DNA of 64,000 nt from Leptodactylus fallax. Its lineage: Eukaryota > Chordata > Amphibia > Anura > Leptodactylidae. The stretch is from positions 3,641,001-3,705,000 of the forward strand of contig CAMRHE010000167.1 of the NCBI GenBank assembly GCA_947044405.1, read 5' to 3'. Numbering within the stretch: the stretch's first letter is position 1; the number at the start of each line of letters is the position of its first letter. The translations under genes were made by a program, and so were the position numbers. Positions 42,966-54,567 of this stretch are shown piece after piece. The notes beneath the pieces are model-generated. The model had not been told where the DNA came from. It was given only the letters and a program-made list of their open reading frames with translations, and made no database searches.

Positions 42966-44890
42966 ATTGATATGCAGTAAACTTGGTTTCAGTACAGTAT
43001 CTATGCAGTGAGCTTGCTTTTCGTATTGTATCTATTCTGTCGCCATGTTTCTGCAATGACTTTGTTTCTATTACTGTTTATCTAGGCAGTAAGCATCAGT
43101 TCATTAAAAGTTTAGACTAATGGGGGTCCACAATTCTCATACAGTCCAGGGCCCATGGCAGCCTCAATTTGACCCTACCTATAATAATTTCTTCTTTCTA
43201 TCCACTACAGATACAACGACTGGTTTTGGTAAAATGTTATATTGTATTATTTATTTATTATAGTTTTTTTAATGGTGTACAATGGCACAGGCAATCTCAG
43301 TGAAACTGCATGAAACTGGAGGCCTATGAAAGTACAATATGGTCCATACACCTTTATGGATGCTTTATGTTGTATGGCCAATGGCAGTTTCCTTTCTTGG
43401 TCAGAATTTGTACCCACAAGCTCCAATTCTTATCTATTTTCTTCTACAGTTCAGCATTATTCAGATGTTTCCAATGTGTAAAGATGCAAACAAATGCTAC
43501 ATTTTCACTTCTTCCTCTGATCTACTTATTCAATGTAAAATTCTTATTTTAACGCTTTCATTATTCTCTAATGGCTTTGTTCACATGGGAGTGATTACTG
43601 AAAAGAGGTGTGGATGGGAAAGTAGTAGACAGATAAGCAAATTGCAGATCATTTGAGTTTGCTATAATTTCTTCAGACAGTACTAAATTCTCAGCGAGAC
43701 ATTTTAGCTGTCAGCAGATGTTCTGTATTGTAGCTCAGGCAGACCAGACGCGTTCATGTGTAATTCCTGTCCCAGAGTCTCTCCAGCTGCTTGCCATTAT
43801 TAGAGAACAGGGGGCATACCCTGAGGATTTAAAATATTAGATTCAAAGTCAGATTCTTGGTGTGAGAAAGAATTTTTGTCTGGTAAAAAAACAAACAAGA
43901 AAAAAAAACACAAATCTCATTAATTCTACAAACAGATGTATAAAATAGCATTTGCTCCATGGAAATTACATGTTCAGAGAGTTACATATCTGCCTCAATA
44001 CATTAGTTGTAATCCAGAAGGACTGGTGAGACCTCTTAGGTTGCCTCTCTTGACATGTGTGGTCATGAACTGCCACGTGTGCTGAAAATCAGCCAGCGAT
44101 AGCTGCTACCAAAATATATGCACAATGTATACAACACTGTGCTAAACATGACTGAAAAAATGATTACAATATGTCGACTTCCTACAGGTTCCAAATCTGG
44201 GTTTTATGAGTCACAGGCTCCAGACAGCATCAGTACTTCTAATAGATAAATCTGTTCCAGAATTGGCTGATAATAAAACGCTCCTAAGTAAAGTTTATGT
44301 TTCCATGTAATCAAACAAAATGGAACACGTCTCTAGGCAGACGCAACATGTCTGAATTAAGTAGAATTACTGGTTACAGGAAAACTGGTGAGCCACCAGA
44401 GAAGTAACAGCCATGTATTATGTTTATACATCAGTGATTTCTTATGCAGTTTGTTTACTCGATTATTGGTTCATTCAGGCATGGCCATACATGCATTGTA
44501 AAGGTTTCTGTTGTGTTTTTGAAAGAACATCTATAGAAATCAAAACCATTTGCTGTATGCTTTATGGTGCCTCCCATCCTCGTGGGCGAGAGGAATCTTG
44601 AAATTACAGACGTGGGACTCATTCGGTGAAAGATACTGAGGTTAGGAAGTGACATAAGTAGCAAGTAGCATGTGTACTTTTTGGGCTAGTTCTTAGCAGG
44701 TATTATAGTACAAAAAGAATCACTTTATAAAAAGCACATATAAAGGATCTGTTTAGTGTAATGTGGTGCTGTCACATAGTATAAGTGATATATATATAAA
44801 AAATATATAGATATATTTATTGTATGATAATTTAATCTATGGTGGATAGCTCTTCCAATTAAAGGATTTTCTTCTTTTGTGTCCTCCACA
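42966..44890. other. Longest stretch without a recognised element; no gene seen
   Basis: The frames are short and without domains. Only a possible MITE scrap at 43085-43160 (GGGGGTCCACAATTCTCATAC) and an AT-rich tract at 44785-44835 stand out. This is the best candidate in the window for single-copy sequence, but I see no exon-like signals. Confidence 0.5.
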
Positions 44891-45199
44891 CTCAACTGCT
44901 TATTATTATTATTATTTATTTATATAGCATCATTAATTCCATGGTGCTGTGCATTTGAGGGTTTACATACAGTACACAAATTATACAAAACAAATGCAAT
45001 ACTAACAGTGACCAACTGGTACAGTAAAATAGAGGGCTCTGTTCACAAAGGCTTACAATCTATGAGGAAAGAGGGATAGAGACAGTAGGTGAGGGTAGAG
45101 GCTGTACAGATGGTGGTGTGGTGACTGTAGCATTATTGGAGGTTGTAGGCCTTCCTGAATAGGTGAGTCTTCGGAGTCTTGAGATTGTAGGGGACAGTC

Positions 45200-45309
45200 T
45201 TATGTGTTGTGGTAGCAAGTTCCAGAGTATGGGGGCTGCAGAGGAGAAGTTTTGGAGACGGTTGTGTGAAGGGCAAATAAAAGCAGAGCGCAGTAGAAAG
45301 TCTTGAGAG
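45200..45309 (-). pseudogene. L2/CR1-like LINE RT fragment, C-terminal end
   Basis: Minus strand FYCALLLFALHTTVSKTSPL and following 15 residues continue the C-terminal sequence interrupted at 46904. Joined only by the insertion map; the 3' UTR follows toward 44897. Confidence 0.6.
45295..45309. repeat. Target-site duplication, left
   Basis: AGAAAGTCTTGAGAG, repeated exactly at 46889-46903 after the poly(A) of the inserted LINE. Confidence 0.95.
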
Positions 45310-46888
45310 TCCCGGTGCCCCTTAGGGACCTCCGGGCGCTGTAGGGCTCAATTCTCCAATTTGTTTGGGCTGGAGGGAGACACAGGCTTTCTAGGCAGCT
45401 TATGATGACCCCTAGGAAGAGAGGTGGCCTTTCTCTCCCCAATTTAGTTTTATACTACTGGGCGGCCCACCTACGCAGGGTCCCGGCTTGGTCCACTCTC
45501 CAGGCTTACTCTAAGTGGATGGAGATCGAGAAGCTGTGGCTTGCTCCACAACATCCTAATTCCCTGCTTTGGACTGGTCCTCATTCCCTCCCCCCGGGAG
45601 TGCCTTGTTAGGCCCTATGGCACTCACGAGAGATATTTGGCGCACATGTGTATCCCGTTTCCCCCTTTTCTCCTCGTGTTCCTCCATGACCGCTTTCCTT
45701 CTTCACCCTAATTACCCGCCTGGACTCACTGGGCCAGTAGCAGGTCCTTGGCTGAGAGTGGGCCTTTTTAGGTACGCTAAAATCATTGATTATAGGACCC
45801 GGGCTCTTTTACCATTTGCTGATCTCCAGTCCGGATTTGGCCTGCCCCAGTCCAGTGAGTTCACGTATATCCAGGACTCCCATCTGGCCTCCTCTATTTT
45901 TCAAGGCCCCACAGCACCCATCCCTACGCTTTTTGAGAAACTTTGTAAAATGGGTGTTGGGACAACAGGGCTTATTTCTGATATATACCGCCTTCTTTCG
46001 AATCCCACCCCAGATGCTTTGCCCCAACATACCTATATGTCATGGTGGGAGACCTATTTGGGGACACCCATCTCGAGTAACGATTGGTCCCTCATATGGA
46101 GTAGAGCACCCAGGACTTCTAAATGTGTTACACAAAAAGAAAATATTTTTAAGATGTTGATGCATTGGTATCATACCCCAGCTGCACTTCACTCTTTTGA
46201 CAAGAATGTCCCGGACTGCTGCTGGCGGTGTGGCACCCGCCCCGCACATATTTTCCATCTCTTTTGGAACTGCCCCCTGCTCCAGCCTTATTGCCGCCAG
46301 GTCCGGGGTCTCCTGGAAGGGGTCCTGGGTGTTAGCCTTCCCCTGTCCCCTAGGACTTACCTTCTCAACCTCCCCCCCCTGATATTTTGCGCAGGCCCGC
46401 TCTCCAGCTCCTGTTGCTCCTCCTTACTTCCGCTAGATGTCTGATTGCTAAACACTGGCGGCATCCAGCCCCCCCGGCCCTGGAGGAGTTATACGCTAGG
46501 ATAAAAGATGCACCCTCCCTGAAGTACCTGATGGCCCTTCTTAATAATGAGGAGGAGAGGTTCTGCCTGATCTGGAAACAGTGGGATAAGTTTTGGGCGG
46601 TTCGGCCTCTCTGATCCGGCTGCTGTGTGGCCCCTTACTTCCTGGATGTCCTTCTGTCACCCTTCTGTCCTCCTGTCTTGTCTGCCCCTGTTTGTTGTCA
46701 GATTCCTTGGCCTTTCTGGGGCCATTTCTGGCCAGTTTTTTTAAAGCCTTGTAATTTATTGAGAATGCTGAGTAATCCCCGTCTGTCCTATGTTTCAGTT
46801 ACCTTCAGTTATCTTATGTCTCTCGTATATTGTTATTCTCTCTGTATGACAAAAACTTTTTAAAATAAAAAGTTGAAAAAAAAAAAAA
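45310..46888 (+). mobile_element. L1/Tx1-type LINE insertion, 5' truncated
   Basis: 1.58 kb, bounded by a perfect 15-bp target duplication and ending in AATAAAAAGTTG plus a poly(A) run. Only the last part of ORF2 and the 3' UTR are present. Its sequence is related to, but clearly different from, the 3' part of the minus-strand LINE at 12.5-16.5 kb. Confidence 0.95.
45400..46614 (+). pseudogene. L1/Tx1-type ORF2 C-terminal region
   Basis: Frames 45402-45611, 45569-46444 and 46387-46614 form one reading with two shifts. GGLSLPNLVLYYWAAHLRR and KWMEIEKLWLA begin it, ALLGPMALTRDIWR and MLMHWYHTPAALH follow, then the zinc-knuckle-like CCWRCGTRPAHIFHLFWNCP near 46215-46275. It ends with LEELYARIKDAPSL and FCLIWKQWDKFW. 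The endonuclease and RT catalytic motifs were never copied (5' truncation). The counterparts in the other LINE read TKWVEIEKLWLAP and SCWRCQASLGTVYHVFWDCP. Confidence 0.9.
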
Positions 46889-46903
46889 AGAAAGTCTTGA
46901 GAG
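46889..46903. repeat. Target-site duplication, right
   Basis: AGAAAGTCTTGAGAG, identical to 45295-45309. Confidence 0.95.
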
Positions 46904-46905
46904 GA

Positions 46906-47780
46906 TCAGAGGTTATGTATGGGCAGGTAGTGGAAGATTAAGTCAGAGATATATGGAGGGTACAGGTTGCGGGTGCTTTGTATGTGAGCGTTAACATTTT
47001 GAACTCTATTCGCTGGGCAACGGGTAGCCAGTGAAGGGATTGGCAGAGAGGAGTGGCTGATGAAGAAGAGGTGGGAGAGGTGTATTAAGTGAGCAGCACA
47101 GTTTAAGGTGGACTGGAGGGGGGTGAGAGCATTTGCTGGGAGGCTGTGGAGAAGGGTGTTACAGAAGTAACTCAAGAACAGGATGTTCTTGAGTTGGAGG
47201 TGGCAGGAGGTGTTGAGGGGTTGGATTTGTGGCTTGAAGGATAGGTCATAGTCAAAGGTTATCCCAAGGAAGCGAACCTGTGGGACTGGGGTAAATGTGT
47301 TCCCATTAACTTTGATAGATGGGTCAGTTAGTGGGGCAGTGCGAGATGGGGCAAAGATGATGAACTCCGTTTTCTCCATGTTGAGTTTGAGAAAGCGGGA
47401 GGAGAGAAAGGAGGCTACGGCTGCTAGACACTCGAACTCTGGACAACAGAGCGGTAATGTCTGGTCCAGAGAGATATATTTGAGTGTCGTTGGAGGTATT
47501 GAAAACCATGAGATTCTATGAGTTGGCCAAGGCCGAAGGTGTAGATGGAGAAGAGGAGGGGTCCTAGGACAGAGCCTTGTGGGACACCTACAGAAAGAAT
47601 ATGCAGTGTGGTGGAGATCCAGGAAAGGGCCAAGTCTGTGATACCAAGGGATGAGAGAGTTTCTAACAAGAGGGAATGGTTGACTGTGTCAAATGCGGAG
47701 GAGTCGTGAAGGAGGAGGAAGGCAGAGTTGTGACACTTGGCTTTGGCAGTTAGCCTGACTGTAATCTTTCAAAGAGTACG
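46906..47780 (-). pseudogene. L2/CR1-like LINE RT fragment, upstream part
   Basis: Motifs in minus-strand order: [12 protein letters not shown] (about 47705-47670, catalytic Asp region), [15 protein letters not shown] (about 47600-47555), a worn DTQIYLS (about 47490) where the second Asp pair should be, then a frame 47379-46906 with KTEFIIFAPSRT, QVRFLGITFDYDLSF and CNTLLHSLP. Two or more frameshifts. The downstream end lies at 45309-45200 beyond the inserted LINE. Confidence 0.85.
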
Positions 47781-47785
47781 TTGGA

Positions 47786-49040
47786 CGAGAGATAGGAGGC
47801 TAGTTCAGAGTGGAACTGCTTATGTAGAGTTCTTGTTCTGTGGTTTCCACTATGATGAAACCCCTGTGATTTTCAGTATGATTTTCTTTATCCAGCTCAA
47901 TATGTATAGATAGCACTACAATTGGAGCACATAGAAATACTGGCACACCAAGGATAGGCCACACGGCTATTACATCATCAGAACCACATTGGCACAATGA
48001 TGGCTATTTTTGCAAGAACAATATGTGATACAATTTCACTTTGTCATGTTATTCCTTGAACAGACACACCAGAAGAGTGTCACCAGGAACTGAAGAGTAT
48101 TCCACTGGTTTTGCAAATTTTGAAAGAACAAATATTGACTGCAAATGACTGCACTGGATTGCCAGCACCTGGGCACTCTGTTTGAAATTACAGCAAGGAG
48201 TAATAGCCAGTACGCACGGGGCAATAGCAAGTGGCAATGTGAATGTGAGCAAACAATAAATAGGAAGAAAGAACCCGCCCCAGTCTTGATGGGACGACAG
48301 GTAGCAGCGTAAAAAAAAAAACCTGTCAGGTCAGACAGCATTAAAAAGAGGCAATTGCGCCTTAACCTAACAAAAAGGGGCACATAGCATTTAAACTAAC
48401 TAGCTAACACTATGAGGTGCGCCAACACCATAAATAGAAACCACAGTAAAACTAGTCTAAAAAGATTATAAATAACCCCCATTGTCTCAAATGAATTTCC
48501 CCATGCCTGATAAGCTCTGCCCCTTCTCAGATAGCGTTAAAAAAAAGTTTCTAAAACAATGTAGTGCACAGCATGTAGCCCAGTTTGGGCACAAATTAAA
48601 TCAGAATTCAGTAAATCTGCCCTTATTTGCCAGTGGGTCAACAGGAAAGGCACATATATATTATATGATTTTACAATATACCATCTTCACATAAGATATA
48701 CACATCATATCTTCACATAAAATATACAGATAAGTGTAGGCATTTTTTTTAAGGCGGTAACTATGCATTTTCCTAGATTTCCCTTAAATGGTATTTGCTC
48801 TTTGCGATTGAGAAAAGGTATTTTTAGATCTTTCTATTTACCATTATATACTCTATTCACATAGTTCTATGTTTCTTGCAGATTCATATATACTCTTACA
48901 TATTACTGCATATTTTCAACCCCCTCCCTTCTTACTCTTATTTCCCTTTTGTGGACTTGCAAGTTCAGAGCTCAGTGGGACTTCCAAATAAAGCACGCTC
49001 CATACATTCTCCCTACAGTCTTTCAGTGTCATTATCTGTG
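47786..49040. other. No recognised gene or element
   Basis: AT-rich sequence with an A11 run near 48310. No long frames or terminal repeats noted. Confidence 0.45.
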
Positions 49041-49160
49041 TGACTTTGACTCCAACATCCAGGTGTAACTTGAAGCTCCTGGGCCCCAATGCAAAATCTG
49101 TAATGAGGCTCCTAAATATTATGTGCCATTTAGGATAGTAATATAAGGTTTCAGGGCCAG
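49041..49160. repeat. Interspersed repeat fragment
   Basis: GTGTAACTTGAAGCTCCTGG and GGCCCCAATGCAAAATCTGT look like a worn DNA-transposon end. Superfamily not determined. Confidence 0.4.
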
Positions 49161-49404
49161 GTAGTGACTGTTACCTCTGAACCCCAATTCTGAAATGGCA
49201 TCGCAAGCTTGATTATGTTAGAAAATTCAGCACAGAGTTCTCGTCAGGTAAAAACCATGTTGTGTGAATAAGAAAATCATCATAAGGATCATGACAGTAA
49301 GATCAGAATACACTCCTGGTTTGAAAGTCTGTCTGTTTCAAAACACGAAAAATAATAAGAATATATTATTCCTACCTAAAATAATTAAAAAAATTCTGAA
49401 TTTA

Positions 49405-49460
49405 ATACTACTACTAATAATAATAATAATACCTTTATTTATATATTCCCAACATATTTG
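49405..49460. repeat. (TAA)n with L2/CR1-like 3' tail fragment
   Basis: ACTAATAATAATAATAAT followed by ACCTTTATTTATATATTCCC and AACATATTTGCCACA. This is the inverse of a LINE/SINE 3' tail like that at 44897-44950 and 42727. Confidence 0.6.
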
Positions 49461-49622
49461 CCACAACCCAGATGGAGAGAACCGGAAGATGGGAGTAGTA
49501 GTGGTGGATGATGTGCCACCTGCTAGGCTGAGCACACTCAACCAAGCTCCCAGCCCCACTCCTGGGCCGGACACCGCTGAGGGGATCCTGCAGCACTACC
49601 AAGATGGTGGTGGTAGTAGCAG

Positions 49623-50673
49623 CATAGCTCCCAACCGTCCCGCATATGGCAGGACAGTCCTAATTTTACACCACTGTCCTGGATAGCTTACAGTTTGTCC
49701 CGCTATGCCCCTGAAGTGTTTTGCTGTTAATAAACTTTATTAGGGTAGGGTAAAGGCTAAATGGTAGATGCTAAATCCTAGTGGCTAAAGGACCTTTGAT
49801 GACATCATTACCATGTGATCAGACTCTTGTGTGGGCGGAGCTATTCTGGATACTGTGGGACAGAGTGATGTTACACATAAAGCTGCTGGGAACGTGAGTG
49901 ATCTAAGAGATAGAGAGACAGCATGTGTGAGCAAGAGGGGGGAACTGGGGGCAGATGTAGGGGGCAGTTAAACTGAAGGCAGATGAAGGGGGCAATTAAA
50001 CTGGGGCATATGAAGGGGGCAATTAAACTGGTGGAAGATAAAGGGGGACATTAAGCTGGTGGCAGATAAAGGGGCACATTAAATTGGTGGTAGATGGAGG
50101 GGGCAATTAAACTGGGAGCAGATGAAGGGGGGCATTAAGCTGGTGACAGATGAAGAGGGGGCATTAAATTGGTGGCAGATGAAGGGGGGACATTAAGATG
50201 GTGGAAGATGAAGGGGGGCATTAAGCGGGTGGCAGATGAAGGGGGACATTAAGATGGTGGCAGATAAAGGGGGACATTAAACTGGGGGCAACTGAAGGAG
50301 GACATTAAACCATGGGGGGTAGCTGAAGGGGGACATGTCTGCCTCTAGTTGCCCCCAGTTTAATGTCCCCCTCCATCTACCCCCACTGTTTAATGTCACC
50401 CTCCAGCTGCCCCATAGTTTAATGTCCCCCTCTAGTTTCTGCCAGTTTAAACTGGGGACTTAATACTGTGGGGAATTGGAGGGGAACATTATAATGTGGG
50501 GGCATATAATGTTAGGGTGACTGTAGGAGCATTATACTGTGTGTGGGCACATGGGAAAATAGATGAGAATGGGCGAGTCAAAGTAGAAGTGGGTGGAGCT
50601 AAATTTGCCACGGCGTGCATAGCGCGCCGCATATTTTGTCCCTCTTTCTGTCCTTTGAAAGTTGGGAGGTATG
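49623..50673. mobile_element. TIR DNA element containing a minisatellite
   Basis: The ends CATAGCTCCCAAC (49623-49635) and GTTGGGAGGTATG (50661-50673) are inverted repeats with one mismatch in 13. The next bases (GTCCCGCATATGGCAGGAC / GTCCCTCTTTCTGTCC) are less similar. No transposase is encoded. The superfamily is not assigned; the target duplication is not clear. Confidence 0.65.
49946..50452. repeat. Minisatellite, about 30-bp unit, with inverted tail
   Basis: About 12 direct units like GCAGATGAAGGGGGACATTA + AACTGGTG run from 49946 to about 50336. About four units in inverse orientation (TGCCCCCAGTTTAATGTCCC) run from 50337 to 50452. The switch makes a large imperfect palindrome centred near 50336. 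Confidence 0.88.
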
Positions 50674-50699
50674 GGTAGGGGATGATAGGGGATGTTATG

Positions 50700-52443
50700 A
50701 AATTCTATCTCAGGACCCTACCAACATTTACCTCTCAGAGTTAAAAGATATTCTCTTGAAAGCAAAGAATGTACATTTGATTAGTGAGGGGGAGTTTAAA
50801 TTTCTTTTACCCCAAAATCCAACAAGCCCTACCTTCTATGCTTTACCAAAAGTGCATAAGGGGTTTTCCCCTTTGATAGGGAGACCCATTGTTGTGGGAA
50901 TAAATAGTATCACCCAGAACATCTCACTATACATTGATGAAATATTGCGGCCCTTTGTTACATCCTTGCCCTCTTTTGTAAAAGATACTACAGATGTCTT
51001 AAGACAATTGGAAGATCTGTCGTTACCAGCTGACGCATACCTGGCCAGTTTGGATGTGGAGGCCCTCTACAGCTCCATACCCCATGATAGGGGGTGTGGG
51101 GCTGTGGGGGATTTCCTTAGGACCAAAGGGACATATATGGGGATGCATAATCAATTAATTCGACCTTCTGGATTTTACACTGAGACATAACACCTTTATG
51201 TTTGACCGCCTCTTCTTCCACCAGCTCAGAGGCGTAACAATGGGGAGCCCATGTGCGCCTACTTACGCAAATTTATATCTGGGCTGGTGGGAGAGGGAGG
51301 TGGTCTTTTATTTTATTCTGGGTTCGCTTTATAGATGATTTGTTGATGTTCTGGGGAGGTACTAAACAGCAGTTTGAGGACTTTGTACGGGCCCTTAATG
51401 TGAAAGAACTTGGCCTTTATTTCACTTCTGAGATCCAGGAAAATTCCATCACTTTCCTGGACCTTAATATCAAGAAGTCAGAATCAGGTAGGCTAAACAC
51501 TACTATTTTTCGTAAAAAAGACTGCCTCTAATTTCTTATTGAAATGGGACAGCTGGCATCCGGGTCCCTTAAAACGGGGAATACCTAAGGGACAATTTTG
51601 ACGTCTTCACAGAAACTGTACCTTTTTGACTGACTATCAGACAGCAGCACGGGACCTTTTTGGGAGGTTTAAACGGCGGGGATATCCTGACGGTGTGCTG
51701 AGGAAAGCCCATCAAACAGCTTTAGCCTCCGATAGAGGTTCATTGTTAAAACCCCGAGAACAGAAAGAAGAGCATGATTTACAGATTATAGCAACATACG
51801 ATGGGGCCAATAGAGAAGTTTTAAAAGTGCTCAATAATGCTTGGAATATTTTAAAATCTGATCCCGACATTGGTTCTTTATTGAGTGATCATCCTTTGGT
51901 GACTTATAGGAGGGGTGCTAACCTGAAAGACAGATTGGTTCACCTATCATCTTTACAGATGCATACATGGCTGGAAAAACAATCTAGGGAAATTGTGGGC
52001 ACGTATCCTTGTGGTTCATGTCGAGCCTGTTGCTCCATTAAAACTAGCAAGTCATTTAGAAGTAATACCACATCAAAATGGTATAAAAATAGGAATTTTT
52101 TTAAATTGTAAAACACAGGGGGTGATATATCTGGCAACCTGCTCCTCCTGCGGACTCCAATATGTAGATAAGACCATTAGGGAGTTCCGCAGGAGGATCA
52201 GGGAGCATAGCAATGACATTGAACGTGGTGATGATACCCCCATTGCGCGCCATATTTGTGAACAACATGGGGGAAATTCATCTCTCTTGGTATTTCAAGC
52301 AATTGAACTGGTTTATCCATCACCCAGGGGTGGTGATTTCAATTGTAAATTGTTACAACGGGAAGCCCGGTGGACCTTTATTCTACGTACTGTGAAACCT
52401 TGGGGTCTGAATGAAGGGATCTCCTATGCGTGCTTTACTTAGA
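50700..52443 (+). pseudogene. Penelope-like RT and GIY-YIG endonuclease, frameshifted
   Basis: RT: FYALPKVHKG (about 50840), VVGINSITQNIS, DAYLASLDVEALYSSIPHD with the first catalytic Asp (about 51030-51090), TMGSPCAPTYANLYL (about 51240-51285, out of frame), RFIDDLLMFWGG (about 51330) and TFLDLNIKKS. A linker with RFKRRGYPDGVLRKAH follows at 51650. A Cys cluster CGSCRACC (about 52010) precedes the GIY-YIG domain: GVIYLATCSSCGLQYVDKT, FRRRIREH, ending near 52440. The second element of the GIY-YIG pair reads YVD. Frames change at about 51190, 51300, 51530 and 52110. Confidence 0.9.
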
Positions 52444-52964
52444 TTCTGGGATTTATTTATCCTTTTTGATTATCATATTACCTCGGTTTTTTTTTGTTTT
52501 TGTGTTTTTTTTTGTTTTTTTTTTATATGTTCCGACCCCCTTTTTATAATATAATGAAGTGCTCGTTATTAAACACTTTTGATATACTCACTTATTGCGC
52601 TCTTTATGTTCCTTTAAGATGCCTCCTTATCTGCGTCTTTGTCCTTTTTTATCCTTTTGAGGAATTTAGTTTATTTACCTGCATATGACATCCTGAGGGT
52701 TTACCGATGCTAAGTGCTTTGACATGCGCCGATTGTTTTGGTCACGCCCCTGTGGGTGTTTTAATTGAGAAGGTATATACTAGTTCAAACCTCCTATTGG
52801 ATCATCTGTGCAGAGGCTCATACCCCGCTAGCGTTCAGCCTCCTGTATCAGCTGTGCATGTGATCGCACAGCGATTGGCTGTTTGCTGTTGATGGAGGCA
52901 GGGTTTCTGCCTTAAAAGGTTCAGACTCTCATTTCCTCTTGGGGCCATTTATCAGTGCCAACAA

Positions 52965-53230
52965 GGGGGAGGCGGGAGCTTTTGCTGGGCAAACAAACAA
53001 CAAATATTGACTTAGCTTCCAGTCCTAGATCCGTTTTGTTATAGCAAATATCAGTGCTGAGGGGGAGGCGGGAGCTTTTGCTGGACAAACAAATAACAAA
53101 GATTGACTTAGCTTCCAGTTTTAGATCCTCTTTGTTATAGCAAGCACCTTCTGTGAATTACTAATGATTTAAAGGGGGAGGCGGGAAGTTCTGTTGGGTG
53201 TATAAACAAATACTAAGCTTCAGATCCTCT
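52965..53230. repeat. Three degenerate direct repeats in the Penelope 3' region
   Basis: GGGGGAGGCGGGAGCTTTTG starts at 52965 and 53061 and, as GGGGGAGGCGGGAAGTTCTG, at 53174. Each is followed by ACAAAC-type and GCTTC..GATCC-type stretches. Spacing 96 and 113 bp. Confidence 0.85.
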
Positions 53231-53244
53231 TCTCTGCACAAAAG

Positions 53245-53294
53245 CACCTCTGATGAAAAACTAGTAATATGAGAGTTTAGAAACGCGTCAGGTG
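53245..53294 (+). ncRNA. Hammerhead ribozyme motif (Penelope 3' region)
   Basis: Stem I CACCT (53245-53249) with AGGTG (53290-53294); invariant core CTGATGA (53250-53256); stem II AAACT (53258-53262) with AGTTT (53274-53278); GAAA (53280-53283); self-complementary ACGCGT stem III without a loop; C53289 at the cleavage site. The one defect is A53257 facing A53279 where the stem II closing pair is normally G-C. Penelope hammerheads have this minimal stem III and are thought to act as dimers. Confidence 0.8.
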
Positions 53295-53700
53295 TTATTA
53301 TATAGGTGTTAGTGTATGATTAGGAGCAGGTAGTCATATTGGGCTTTGTGCTGATACACTGTTAGAAAGCCAGCAAACATTTGGTTCTGGTTTTTGATTG
53401 ATATGTATTTCTTTTGGGTGCATTTAACACTGGCAAGCAGTACAAGTAGATAAAAACGTTGCTGCTGGTGATGAATGGCGAGTTGACTTACAGTACCGCC
53501 ATTTATGTTATTTTGCTAAGAGATAATGCACTACTGATACTGTGGATTATTATATCCTGATATGGTAGTGGCTTTATCCTGGATCCTTTTTGTATGGTCT
53601 GTGTGGTTTTTCTGTTGTTCTGTCCTATGGGTGGATTCCCTTTTTATTCAGATTGTTTAATAAAGTTCATATTTTAAATACGTCCCTTTTGGTAGGTTGC

Positions 53701-54189
53701 GACTCACCTGCGATATTTTTTGAAACAGGTAATAATCCTCCTAGAGGCTGAATGGGTAGCTGTTGAGGGCCAGTCCAAGTGCTGATGAGTATCTCTGCAG
53801 ACTGCAGGAAAAACAAACTGCTCACAAGCTGGCACTGAACTGAACGGAGGCCTCAACGGACACCCTGAAGACCTAGGTCTCCTACAATCCTACAGTGGCC
53901 TGTGATTGGCCAGGGCTGAACAAAGGAAAATGGTTTGAAACACTGGGGGGAAAATAACAGGAACGCTGCAAAACAATATATACAGTGACATAGAACATAG
54001 AACATAGAGGACGAGACATACCAACACAACCCAGAGGCACAAAAGAGAAACACTTAAAGCTGTAACACTCTGGGATGCTGCATATTCCGCAGCACAAATC
54101 AGAGGGTACATGAACAGACAATATTAGACATTACAATAATCCAAAATAATTAACACATCAAACAATAAAAGTGAGGGCCCACTCATACA
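53701..54189. other. No gene seen
   Basis: Spacer between Penelope-type sequences. Nothing recognised. Confidence 0.4.
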
Positions 54190-54209
54190 GGACACACAAT
54201 ACAATTAGA

Positions 54210-54301
54210 TAATGTGAGTAAATACATACCAGTTGCTTAGTATATACACAAGGATGCAGTATGTGCCATACTCAACAACTGGTATATATTTACTCACATT
54301 A
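54210..54301. repeat. Inverted repeat, 26-bp arms
   Basis: 54210-54235 (TAATGTGAGTAAATACATAC...) is inverted at 54276-54301 with one mismatch around a 40-nt spacer. Confidence 0.88.
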
Positions 54302-54567
54302 ACTCATTGTATGTATATATGTATATAACACTTATGTACCTATACAATATATAAATATATCCTTTTGGTGGCTACCATATAATGCCATTTCCTGTATTTT
54401 GATATTGCAATGCGTTTGTATATTATATATGCCACTGTGCACATTTACTAATTTTCACAATTGCCATATTGGAACTACATTGGAATTGTTTCTGGACCCA
54501 TTCTGAATTACTGTTATACTTGTATATTTGTCCGTCCACAGCATCTACTTGATTTGGCACCTGAATA

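Larger units (their letters stand above)
44897..47785 (-). mobile_element. L2/CR1-like LINE, 5' truncated, split by a later LINE
   Basis: On the minus strand RT sequence runs from about 47780, followed by C-terminal sequence to 46904, then continues at 45309 after a 1.6-kb insertion. It ends with a stem-loop (AGCACCATGG ... GGTGCT type) and an ATA/AAT-rich tail at 44897-44930 (TTATTATTATTATTTATTTA on +). No poly(A) is present, as usual for this superfamily. Confidence 0.82.
50690..53700 (+). mobile_element. Penelope-like element, copy 1
   Basis: An RT of the Penelope type followed by a GIY-YIG endonuclease, then about 1.2 kb of non-coding 3' sequence with three degenerate repeats and a hammerhead-ribozyme motif. 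RT plus GIY-YIG, with hammerheads in the terminal repeats, is the known Penelope-like arrangement. The 5' end abuts the TIR element at 50673. Several frameshifts. Confidence 0.88.

Noticed and set aside
49946..50452. CRISPR array suggested by about 30-bp repeats
   Set aside because: Units are contiguous without unique spacers and degenerate; a minisatellite in a eukaryote.
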